A stretch of 64,000 nt of DNA from Kushneria sinocarnis (GTDB lineage Bacteria; Pseudomonadota; Gammaproteobacteria; Pseudomonadales; Halomonadaceae): the NCBI RefSeq assembly GCF_003633775.1, contig NZ_RBIN01000002.1:62001-126000 (forward strand), read 5' to 3'. The notes under the pieces were generated by a model. That model had not been told where the DNA came from. It did not search any database and saw nothing but the letters and a program-made list of their open reading frames with translations. Below, piece after piece: positions 1-7,177 of this stretch; the stretch's first letter is position 1; every line of letters starts with the position of its first letter. Both the position numbers and the translations under genes were made by a program.

Positions 1-934
1 CGTCTACGGCGGCGTCGTCCCCGAACTGGCGTCGCGCGACCATGTGCGCCGTCTGCTGCCACTGATCGAGCAGATCTTCACGGAAGCCGGCCTCCGCCGT
101 GGCGACGTGGATGCCATCGCCTACACCGCCGGCCCCGGCCTGATCGGTGCGCTGATGGTGGGCGCGTCGACGGCGCATGGCCTGGCCCGGGCCTGGCAGG
201 TACCGGTGCTGGGCGTTCACCACATGGAAGGCCACCTGCTGGCGCCGATGCTGGAAGAGACCCGGCCCGAGTTCCCCTTTGTCGCCCTGCTGGTCTCCGG
301 CGGTCATACCCAGCTGGTCGAGGTGCGTGGTATCGGCTGTTACCGGCTGCTGGGAGAATCGGTGGACGATGCCGCCGGCGAGGCCTTCGACAAGACGGCA
401 CGCATGCTCGAGCTGCCCTACCCCGGCGGCCCGCACGTTTCGCGGCTCGCCGAACAGGGCAATCCCGAACGCTTTCGCTTCCCGAGGCCGATGACCGATC
501 GTCCCGGGCTCGACTTCAGCTTCTCCGGCCTCAAGACCCATACCCTGACAACCCTGCGTCAGCTGCAGGCCGCACACGGGGTCAACGAGCAGGATCGTGC
601 CGACGTGGCCCGGGCCTTCGAGGAGGCCGTAATCGACACGCTGGTCATCAAGTGCCGCCGCGCCCTGGAGCAGACCGGCCTGACCCGGCTGGTCGCCGCC
701 GGCGGCGTCAGTGCCAATCAGCGCCTGCGCCAGCGGCTCGAGGCCGCGCTGGCCAAACGCGGGGCCGGGGTCTGGTACCCCCGGGGACGCTTCTGCACCG
801 ACAATGGCGCCATGATCGCCTATGCCGGCACCCAGCGCCTGCTGGCAGGCGAGCGCGACCCCGGCCCGATGCGCGCGGTCGCCCGCTGGCCGCTGCATGA
901 ACTGACGGCCCCGTTGACCACCCCTGCCGTCTGA
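1..934 (+). CDS. tsaD: tRNA N6-threonylcarbamoyladenosine transferase TsaD (5' partial)
   Basis: C-terminal part of TsaD (Kae1/Gcp family), which moves threonylcarbamoyl from threonylcarbamoyl-AMP to A37 of ANN-decoding tRNAs together with TsaB, TsaD and TsaE. The frame is open from base 2 and the true start lies before the window; the visible peptide begins [14 protein letters not shown], which in family members is about 35 residues from the N-terminus. Seen: the HHMEGH iron-binding motif, VSGGHTQLV, the [10 protein letters not shown] and FSFSGLKT segments, and the late nucleotide-binding stretch around [11 protein letters not shown]. Stop TGA at 932-934. folB follows after 24 bases on the same strand. 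The divergent rpsU often seen next to tsaD would lie outside the window. Confidence 0.96.
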   Translation, partial: VYGGVVPELASRDHVRRLLPLIEQIFTEAGLRRGDVDAIAYTAGPGLIGALMVGASTAHGLARAWQVPVLGVHHMEGHLLAPMLEETRPEFPFVALLVSGGHTQLVEVRGIGCYRLLGESVDDAAGEAFDKTARMLELPYPGGPHVSRLAEQGNPERFRFPRPMTDRPGLDFSFSGLKTHTLTTLRQLQAAHGVNEQDRADVARAFEEAVIDTLVIKCRRALEQTGLTRLVAAGGVSANQRLRQRLEAALAKRGAGVWYPRGRFCTDNGAMIAYAGTQRLLAGERDPGPMRAVARWPLHELTAPLTTPAV

Positions 935-958
935 CGCCACCGCCCCGGGGAGAGTTTC

Positions 959-1318
959 ATGGATACCGTACTGATCGAGGGACTGGCGCTGGAAGCCGTC
1001 ATCGGCGTCTACGCCTGGGAGCAGCAGATCCACCAGCGGCTGCTGCTCGATCTGGAACTGGGTTGCGACATCACCCGTGCCGCCCGTGACGATGAACTGG
1101 CCGCCACCCTCGACTACGCCGCCATCAGCAAGCGTCTCGGCAGCTTCTGCCGCGAGCACCGTTTCGAGCTGGCCGAAACCTATGCCGAACGCATGGCGAC
1201 ACTGCTGCAGCAGGAGTTCGGCGTCGCCTGGCTACGCCTGACCCTGCGCAAGCCGGGCGCCGTGGCCGACGCCGCCTTCGTGGGCGTACGCATCGAGCGC
1301 GGCCGACGGGAGCAGTGA
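959..1318 (+). CDS. folB: Dihydroneopterin aldolase
   Basis: 119 residues, the normal length for FolB, which converts 7,8-dihydroneopterin to 6-hydroxymethyl-7,8-dihydropterin plus glycolaldehyde (and epimerises it) in cytosolic folate synthesis. Seen: N-terminal DTVLIEGL followed by IGVYAWE, the TLDYAAI segment, and LAETYAERMA, with the C-terminal RKPGA strand; all typical of the family. A GGGGAG ribosome site lies just before the ATG. The next gene, folK, performs the following step and starts one base after this stop, so the two are cotranscribed, probably with tsaD. Confidence 0.95.
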   Translation: MDTVLIEGLALEAVIGVYAWEQQIHQRLLLDLELGCDITRAARDDELAATLDYAAISKRLGSFCREHRFELAETYAERMATLLQQEFGVAWLRLTLRKPGAVADAAFVGVRIERGRREQ

Positions 1319-1319
1319 C

Positions 1320-1838
1320 ATGAGTCAGGTGCTGACGGGGCTCGGCAGCAACATCGATCGTCACCATCACCTGTGTGCCGCGCTGGATGCCCTGCAGGCC
1401 CGTTTCGGCGCGCTGGCCGTATCCCGGGTATTCGAAAGCGAACCGGTGGGCTTCAGCAGCCAGCGCAACTTCTACAACCTGGTCGTGGGGTTCGAGACCG
1501 AGCTCACCATCGGTGAGCTGTCCCGCTGGAGCAAGGCACTCGAGAAGGCCCGGGGGCGTCGGCCCGATGCACCGAAGTTCAGCTCCCGCAGCCTGGATAT
1601 CGACCTGTTGCTGGTCGACGACCGGATCGGCGTCATCGACGGGGTCAGCCTGCCCCGCGACGAGATCACCCACAATGCCTTTGTGCTGTGGCCGCTCGCC
1701 GAACTGTGTCCGCAACGACAGCATCCCGTCGACGGCCGCTCCTTTGCCGAGCTCTGGCGGGCCTTCGATTGCGCAGAACAGCGTCTCTGGCCGGTGCACT
1801 TCGAGTGGCAGGGGAAGTGCATTTCATCCCCCGACTGA
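1320..1838 (+). CDS. folK: 2-amino-4-hydroxy-6-hydroxymethyldihydropteridine pyrophosphokinase
   Basis: HPPK, 172 residues. It transfers pyrophosphate from ATP to 6-hydroxymethyl-dihydropterin, giving the substrate of dihydropteroate synthase. Seen: GLGSNI at the N-terminus, the F-E-S-E-P-V-G segment, and SRSLDIDLLL, whose DID pair binds magnesium in the family. It uses the product of the adjacent folB, from which one base separates it. The stop abuts the 3' end of convergent cca (one base between), so there is no room for a separate terminator here. Confidence 0.95.
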   Translation: MSQVLTGLGSNIDRHHHLCAALDALQARFGALAVSRVFESEPVGFSSQRNFYNLVVGFETELTIGELSRWSKALEKARGRRPDAPKFSSRSLDIDLLLVDDRIGVIDGVSLPRDEITHNAFVLWPLAELCPQRQHPVDGRSFAELWRAFDCAEQRLWPVHFEWQGKCISSPD

Positions 1839-1839
1839 G

Positions 1840-2985
1840 CTATTGCGGCCCGGCCCCGAGCGCCGCGGCCAGGGCTTCCCGGCGCCGCTGACCGATCATG
1901 CGGCCGAGCTCGCCGCCACGGTAGCCTTCGGCCATCAGCGTCTGCGGCGACACCGCCAGCCCGGCAGCATGCGCCTGCTCCAGCGATGCACGGTCCACTT
2001 CGGGCCACAGCAGCGCGAGGGTGTCCAGCACCCGCGAAACCCGTTCGGGACGGCGCCAGCCATCGATCGCCTGCAGCCAGCTGCCCACCGCCTCTGGCGT
2101 GAATGCCTCCGCCCGCTCGAGCCAGGCCAGACTGCGCACCAGCAGTACGGCCTCCTCCCGCCAGCCATTGGGCACCCGCAGCGCCTCGCACAGCGTCTCG
2201 AGAGTCGCTTCCTCGAGCACCGAGGTGAAGAGCGCAAAACGCTGCATGGCGTCCGCTGGCGGAGCCCCCGCAGCCAGCCGGCCGATGGCCAGCGTTTCAT
2301 GATCGGCCAGCGCCGGCATCAGTTCCGACAGCGCACCACACTCGTGCAGCGCCATGAAGTACGCCTCCGGCGAGGCTTCCGCCAGCGCCCGTGCCGTCTC
2401 CTGCCATACCCGCTCGGCCACCAGATCGCGCATCTCGCCCCGGGCCACCATGCTGAGCATCAGCGCCCGGGTCGCTTCGGCAATGAAAAAGCCCCGCGGT
2501 GCGAAACGCGCCAGAAACCGCGCGGTGCGCAGCACGCGCAGCGGGTCCTCGACAAAGGCTTCGGACACATGGCGCAGGCATCCGGCGTCACAATCCGCCG
2601 CTCCGCCGAAGGGATCGATCAGTTCACCCTGCACGCTGCAGGCCATGGCATTGAGGGTCAGATCACGCCGACGCAGATCCTCCTCCAGCGTCACCCCGGG
2701 GTCGGCATGCACCTCGAAGCCGGTATATCCCCGGCCGGACTTGCGTTCGGTCCGCGCCAGGGCATATTCCTCATGGCTCTCGGGATGTAAAAACACCGGA
2801 AAGTCGCGCCCGACCTGACGAAAGCCACGGGCCAGCATCCGTTCGACGGTCGCCCCGACCACCACCCAGTCCCGGTCAACGCTGTCGATCCCCAGCCGGG
2901 CATCCCGCACCGCCCCGCCCACACAGTACATTTCGAGTCCGTGCGTCGCGGGATCGGGCCGGTCATCGAGCGGGGGGCAGCTCAC
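1840..2985 (-). CDS. cca: CCA-adding tRNA nucleotidyltransferase, HD-less form
   Basis: Class II CCA enzyme, which builds or repairs the 3' CCA end of tRNAs. Seen: VGGAVRD, then VDRDWVVVG with the catalytic aspartates (D37 and D39 from the GTG start), ERK around the RTERKSG segment, [11 protein letters not shown], and [11 protein letters not shown]. Length is 381 residues against 412 in E. coli. In E. coli the C-terminal half carries an HD phosphohydrolase domain with a CHDLGKG-type motif; here the equivalent stretch reads FALFTSVL and no HD pair is seen, so phosphatase/phosphodiesterase activity is probably absent. Start: GTG at 2985 overlaps the glpE stop (GTGA) and has GGGAG six bases upstream; ATG at 2931, nearer the conserved N-terminus, is the alternative. 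Confidence 0.93.
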   Translation of the reverse strand: MSCPPLDDRPDPATHGLEMYCVGGAVRDARLGIDSVDRDWVVVGATVERMLARGFRQVGRDFPVFLHPESHEEYALARTERKSGRGYTGFEVHADPGVTLEEDLRRRDLTLNAMACSVQGELIDPFGGAADCDAGCLRHVSEAFVEDPLRVLRTARFLARFAPRGFFIAEATRALMLSMVARGEMRDLVAERVWQETARALAEASPEAYFMALHECGALSELMPALADHETLAIGRLAAGAPPADAMQRFALFTSVLEEATLETLCEALRVPNGWREEAVLLVRSLAWLERAEAFTPEAVGSWLQAIDGWRRPERVSRVLDTLALLWPEVDRASLEQAHAAGLAVSPQTLMAEGYRGGELGRMIGQRRREALAAALGAGPQ

Positions 2986-3329
2986 GACGGCTCCCGCTCA
3001 TCATCACGGCCGCTTGCCACCCGTTCGGGATGACGATGCTGCCAGTCGGTAAAGCCGCCATCGAGACTGTAGACTTCCCGGAAGCCCTGACCGGCCAGCC
3101 AGCCGGCGGCCTGCTGGCTGGAGTGACCGTGGTAGCAGACCACGACCACCGGCTGCTCCGCAGCGGTACGGTCGATGAAATCGCCCACACTGGTGTTGTC
3201 GAGGCGCTGGCTGCCGGGAATATGACCGCTTTCAAAGCTGTGGGGATCGCGGATATCGACCAGCGCCAGCGGACGCTGCTCATCGAGCCACGTTGCAAGC
3301 GTGAGCTGATCGAGATGACTGAAGTTCAT
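2982..3329 (-). CDS. glpE: Thiosulfate sulfurtransferase GlpE
   Basis: Single-domain rhodanese of 115 residues, which transfers sulfane sulfur from thiosulfate to cyanide or thioredoxin-type acceptors in the cytosol. The catalytic cysteine is C65 in the loop [11 protein letters not shown], at the same position and in nearly the same loop as E. coli Glp[17 protein letters not shown] is the conserved rhodanese N-terminal signature. The start overlaps the apaH stop (ATGA) and the stop overlaps the cca start, so apaH, glpE and cca look translationally coupled. In E. coli glpE is in the glp regulon; here its neighbours give no link to glycerol. Confidence 0.93.
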   Translation of the reverse strand: MNFSHLDQLTLATWLDEQRPLALVDIRDPHSFESGHIPGSQRLDNTSVGDFIDRTAAEQPVVVVCYHGHSSQQAAGWLAGQGFREVYSLDGGFTDWQHRHPERVASGRDDEREPS

Positions 3330-4174
3330 GAAGACTCTTCCTGTCGGGCCGGAACACTGACCCGATCCTCGGTTTCCAGATTGAGTGCCGTCAATGACCG
3401 ACCCCAGACACAGCCGGTATCCAGCGCGCGCACCTCGGTGCGTGCGCCGGGCGTATCGCCTTCCAGCGCGGCCCAGTGGCCGAAGATCAGGCGCAGGCGG
3501 TCCGGACGCGGATAACAGAACCAGGGGTGAAACCCCTCGGGCGCACTGTCCAGCCCCTCCTTGGCGCTGAAGTCGAGCCGCCCCTCGGCATCGATGAAGC
3601 GCATCCGGGCCAGAATGTTGATCAGCACCCGCAGCCGCGGCCAGCCCGTGAGATGCTCCTCGAACAACGCCGGTTCATTGCCATAGAGCTCGGGCAGCAG
3701 CTCGAAGAAGGCGTCGCTGCGCAGGTTCTTTTCCACCTCGGCGGCCAGCGCTGCAGCACGCTCGAGCGACCACTGCGGCAGCAGCCCGGCATGCGTCATC
3801 ACGGTTGCCGTGCGCCCCGCGGCGCGGTCGGCATCAAAGGTCTGGTGTACCAGCAGCGGCTGACGCCGCAGCCAGTCGAGCAGTTCGGCACCATCCGGCG
3901 CCTCGATGATCGGCCGCAGCGTGTCGCGGGACTTTTCACTGCCATGGCCGTGCGCCACGACCAGTAGATGGAAGTCGTGATTGCCGAGCACCACCTCGAC
4001 GCTCTCGTCGAGTTCGCGCACCCGGCGCAGGCACTCCAGCGATTCCGGACCGCGGTTGATCAGATCACCGGTCAGCCAGAGCCGATCGCGGCCCGGCTGA
4101 AACTCGATCTTCTCGAGCAGGGCATCGAATTCGCGGCAGCAGCCGTGCAGATCGCCGATTGCCCAGGTCGTCAT
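3326..4174 (-). CDS. apaH: Symmetrical bis(5'-nucleosyl)-tetraphosphatase ApaH
   Basis: 282 residues, matching ApaH, which cleaves Ap4A to two ADP and, in E. coli, also removes Np4 caps from RNA. The PPP-family metallophosphatase motifs are all visible: GDLHGC near the N-terminus, GDLINRGPES and GNHDFH. MTHAGLLPQW is the family's histidine segment. In many gammaproteobacteria the order is rsmA-apaG-apaH; here rsmA ends 64 bases upstream and no apaG lies between. The 3' end overlaps glpE by 4 bases. Confidence 0.95.
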   Translation of the reverse strand: MTTWAIGDLHGCCREFDALLEKIEFQPGRDRLWLTGDLINRGPESLECLRRVRELDESVEVVLGNHDFHLLVVAHGHGSEKSRDTLRPIIEAPDGAELLDWLRRQPLLVHQTFDADRAAGRTATVMTHAGLLPQWSLERAAALAAEVEKNLRSDAFFELLPELYGNEPALFEEHLTGWPRLRVLINILARMRFIDAEGRLDFSAKEGLDSAPEGFHPWFCYPRPDRLRLIFGHWAALEGDTPGARTEVRALDTGCVWGRSLTALNLETEDRVSVPARQEESS

Positions 4175-4238
4175 GCGTTACTCCCTTTTCGGGTCGGATG
4201 CGTGAGAGGCCCGATGCGCCCTGCCGGCCGTGCGGCCC

Positions 4239-5048
4239 TCATGAAGCAGATAGTGTGACTGCCGGATGATTGGCCAGCGCCACGAACTCGGCCACCGTCA
4301 GGGTTTCGGGACGACGTCCCGGATCGATCGCCAGCGCCGTCAGGGTGTCGCCTGTAATCCAGCCCCCGAGATTGTTGCGCAGGGTCTTGCGCCGCTGGGT
4401 AAAGGCGCGTCGCACCAGCTCAGCCAGCAGCGCTTCATCCTCGGCGGCATGGGGTTTCTCCTGCCAGGGCACCAGTCGCACGATGCTCGATTCCACCTTC
4501 GGCTGCGGTACGAAGGCCTCGGGCGGCACGCTGAACAGTGCCATGACCTGACAGTAATACTGAGCCATCACCGAAAGCCGCCCCCGCTGCCCGCTGCCGG
4601 GTTCGGCCGCCAGCCGCTGCACCACCTCGCGCTGCAGCATGAAATGCATGTCGCGGATCGCATCACCGGCGGCGATCAGATGAAAGATCAGCGGCGTGGA
4701 AATGTTGTAGGGCAGATTGCCGACCACGCGCAATGGTGCCCCATCCCCGCGCAGCTCGGCAAAATCCACCTGCAGGGCATCCCCCTCGTGGAGGCGAAAG
4801 CCGGAATAATTGAAAAACTGCGTGCGCAATCCGGCCAGCAGATCGCGATCGAGTTCGATCGCATCCAGCTCGCCGTGGGCCGCCAGCAGGGCGCCGGTCA
4901 GGGCCCCCTGACCGGGACCGATCTCGACCAGTCGATCCCCGGAGCGGGGCTGGATGCTCTTGACGATTCGGGTGATCACGCGCTCGTCGCGCAGGAAGTT
5001 CTGACCGAAACGCTTGCGGGCCCGCTGGGGGCCGGGAGAGTTTGCCAT
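4239..5048 (-). CDS. rsmA: 16S rRNA (adenine1518/1519-N6)-dimethyltransferase
   Basis: RsmA/KsgA, 269 residues, dimethylates two adjacent adenines in the 3' hairpin of 16S rRNA during 30S maturation. Seen: RKRFGQNFL at the N-terminus, SAM-binding VEIGPGQGALT, the acidic IELDRDL that contacts the ribose, and the catalytic NLPYNIS motif. QRRKTLRNNL in the C-terminal domain is also conserved. It sits 18 bases after pdxA, in the well-known surA-pdxA-rsmA order. Loss of function would be expected to give kasugamycin resistance, from family knowledge. Confidence 0.96.
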   Translation of the reverse strand: MANSPGPQRARKRFGQNFLRDERVITRIVKSIQPRSGDRLVEIGPGQGALTGALLAAHGELDAIELDRDLLAGLRTQFFNYSGFRLHEGDALQVDFAELRGDGAPLRVVGNLPYNISTPLIFHLIAAGDAIRDMHFMLQREVVQRLAAEPGSGQRGRLSVMAQYYCQVMALFSVPPEAFVPQPKVESSIVRLVPWQEKPHAAEDEALLAELVRRAFTQRRKTLRNNLGGWITGDTLTALAIDPGRRPETLTVAEFVALANHPAVTLSAS

Positions 5049-5066
5049 GCTGTGAGTATCCGGAAA

Positions 5067-6095
5067 TCAGCGAGCGGTCGAGGCCTGAACCATGTCCAGT
5101 GCCATGTCGAAGGCAACGTGCAGGCTGCCGGGATCGGCCCGGCCGGTGCCGGCCAGATCAAGCGCAGTACCGTGATCAACCGAGGTACGAATCAGGGGCA
5201 GGCCGAGGGTGATATTGGCCGCCCGGCCGAAGCCGGCATGCTTGAGCACCGGCAGCCCCTGGTCATGGTACATCGCCAGGATGGCGTCCGCGCCTTCGAG
5301 ATGGCGAGGAGTAAACAGGGTATCGGCGGGCAGCGGACCTTCCAGGCGCAGGCCGCGGCTTCGCAGGTTGTCCAGTACCGGCGTGATGACCTCGAGCTCC
5401 TCGCGGCCGAGATGACCTGCTTCGCCGGCATGGGGATTGAGACCGCAGACCCGCACCAGCGGGTTTTCGATCCCGAAGTGACGGCGCAGATCGTGATCAA
5501 GAAGGGTCACCACCCGCTCCAGCAGCGCCGGCGTCAGGGCAGCACTGACCTCCTTCAGCGGCAGATGCGTGGTCGCCAGCGCCACCCGCAGGGCATGCTC
5601 ACCCAGCCGGGTCGCCAGCATCATCACGACCTCATCCACGCCACAGAGATCGCGCAGGAACTCGGTATGACCGGTAAATCCGGCATGCCCGGCCTCGATG
5701 ATCACGCCCTTGTGGATCGGCGCGGTCACCATGGCGGCCGCCTGCCCTTCCAGACACGCCCGCGCCGCTACCGTCAGGGTCTCGAGCACATGATCGGCAT
5801 TGGCCGCATCCGGCACGCCTTCCCGGACAGGTGCGCGCAGGGCGACCGGCCATACCGGCAGCTGCCCGGCCACGGCCGGCGGCACCGGCTCCCCCGGTGC
5901 CAGCTCGATCACCTCCAGCGCCAGCCCGATGGCGCGGGCCCGCTCACGCAACAGCGCCGGGTCGGTCACCGCCACCCGTCTGACCGCCGTACACTGCCCG
6001 CCCTCGCAGGCCAGCATGGCGACCAGTTCGGGACCGACGCCGGCCGGCTCACCCGGCGTCAGTGCGATCACCGAATCTCCCGTGACACCGTTCAC
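5067..6095 (-). CDS. pdxA: 4-hydroxythreonine-4-phosphate dehydrogenase
   Basis: PdxA, 342 residues, NAD-dependent oxidation and decarboxylation of 4-phosphohydroxy-L-threonine in the DXP-dependent vitamin B6 pathway. Seen: TPGEPAGVGPEL at the N-terminus, the metal-binding histidine of GHTEFLRDL, LNPHAGE, and the late AMYHDQGLPVLK metal site. The start overlaps the surA stop by 4 bases, so expression is probably coupled to surA. The gene order lptD-surA-pdxA-rsmA is conserved across gammaproteobacteria. Confidence 0.96.
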   Translation of the reverse strand: MNGVTGDSVIALTPGEPAGVGPELVAMLACEGGQCTAVRRVAVTDPALLRERARAIGLALEVIELAPGEPVPPAVAGQLPVWPVALRAPVREGVPDAANADHVLETLTVAARACLEGQAAAMVTAPIHKGVIIEAGHAGFTGHTEFLRDLCGVDEVVMMLATRLGEHALRVALATTHLPLKEVSAALTPALLERVVTLLDHDLRRHFGIENPLVRVCGLNPHAGEAGHLGREELEVITPVLDNLRSRGLRLEGPLPADTLFTPRHLEGADAILAMYHDQGLPVLKHAGFGRAANITLGLPLIRTSVDHGTALDLAGTGRADPGSLHVAFDMALDMVQASTAR

Positions 6096-7099
6096 TGGGC
6101 GCTACCGCCTGAGGAGTCGCTGTTTTCGAGACGGTTGTCGATGTAGGCCGAGGCGCGGATCTCCTGGGTCCAGGCTTCGAGCCGGTCGTTGACCTTGCGC
6201 TCGAACAGGCGACGCCGCACCTGCTCCCGCTGCTGGTCGGCACTGCCGCCGCCCCGCTGATCGATCAGCCTGACCAGATGGTAGCCGCTGGGGCTGCGAA
6301 TCGGCTGGCTGATATCGCCCACCGACATTTCGGGCACCACATCGGAGAACACGGTGGGCAGCTCGGCACCACTGCGCCAGCCCAGATCACCGCCATCCAG
6401 GGCGTGCGAGCCATCGGACTGGCTGGCCGCCACCTGCTGGAAGTCGGCATCACCCGAGGCGATCCGCTCACGCAGCTGCCGGGCCTTCTGCTGCGCGGCC
6501 TGAGCCTGCTGGGGCGTGGGTGCTTCCGGTACGGCAATCAGGATATGGCCCAGGTGGTACTGCACGTTGGCATTGGCACCGGCGTTCTGCAGGTACTGAT
6601 CGACCTCGCGATCGGAGATATTGACCTGGCCGGCCACCTCGTGCTGCTGCACCTGGTTGATCAGCAGTTCACGACGCACCTGTTCACGCACATCACCCAG
6701 CGACAGCTCCTGCTGCTGCAGCTGCTGCGAGAACTGATCCAGCGTCATGTCATTGTTCTGCGCAATCGAGCGCAGTGCCCGGTTGAGCTGGGTATCGCCG
6801 ACGGAGAGATTGGCCCGCTCGGCCATCTGCAGCTCGATCTGCTCGGTGATCATGCGCTGCAGGACCTGACGGCGCAGCTCACTCTCGTCCGGCAGGGGGA
6901 CATCACGGCTCTGCAGCTGACTGCGTACCTGCCTGACCCGGTCATCCAGCTCGGTGGACATGATGGCGTCATCATTGACCACGGCCACGATCTGCGACAG
7001 CGGCTGAACCTCGGCATGCGCCAGCGGTGCCAGCACCAGCGCCATGACCAGGGCCAGCAGTGGTGCGAGACGCGGATTGCGCAGATTGCCTGCTTTCAT
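6092..7099 (-). CDS. surA: Periplasmic outer-membrane-protein chaperone SurA, single-parvulin form
   Basis: SurA escorts unfolded outer-membrane proteins to the BAM complex; LptD, encoded just upstream, is a classic client. ATG at 7099 has a GGAAGAGAG ribosome site and opens a 29-residue signal peptide ending AHA. The N-terminal chaperone region (residues 30 to about 170) and one parvulin PPIase domain (GHILIAVPE to GYHLVRLID) are seen, followed directly by the C-terminal helix (RASAYIDNRL). Length is 335 residues against 428 in E. coli, which has two parvulin domains; the missing part corresponds to P2. In E. coli P2 holds most of the isomerase activity, while chaperone function needs only the N- and C-terminal parts. 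Confidence 0.93.
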   Translation of the reverse strand: MKAGNLRNPRLAPLLALVMALVLAPLAHAEVQPLSQIVAVVNDDAIMSTELDDRVRQVRSQLQSRDVPLPDESELRRQVLQRMITEQIELQMAERANLSVGDTQLNRALRSIAQNNDMTLDQFSQQLQQQELSLGDVREQVRRELLINQVQQHEVAGQVNISDREVDQYLQNAGANANVQYHLGHILIAVPEAPTPQQAQAAQQKARQLRERIASGDADFQQVAASQSDGSHALDGGDLGWRSGAELPTVFSDVVPEMSVGDISQPIRSPSGYHLVRLIDQRGGGSADQQREQVRRRLFERKVNDRLEAWTQEIRASAYIDNRLENSDSSGGSAQ

Positions 7100-7177
7100 G
7101 GGACTCTCTTCCTGATGTGCAAACATGATTGTCGAGCGGCACTCGTCCCCGGCAGCTGCAGGCCGGGGCCGCCTCAT

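Noticed and set aside
4266-6146. A 626-codon open frame on the plus strand opposite rsmA and pdxA
   Set aside because: It is antisense to two well-conserved genes, and its sequence (rich in Arg, Gln, His, Gly) is typical of a shadow frame in GC-rich DNA.
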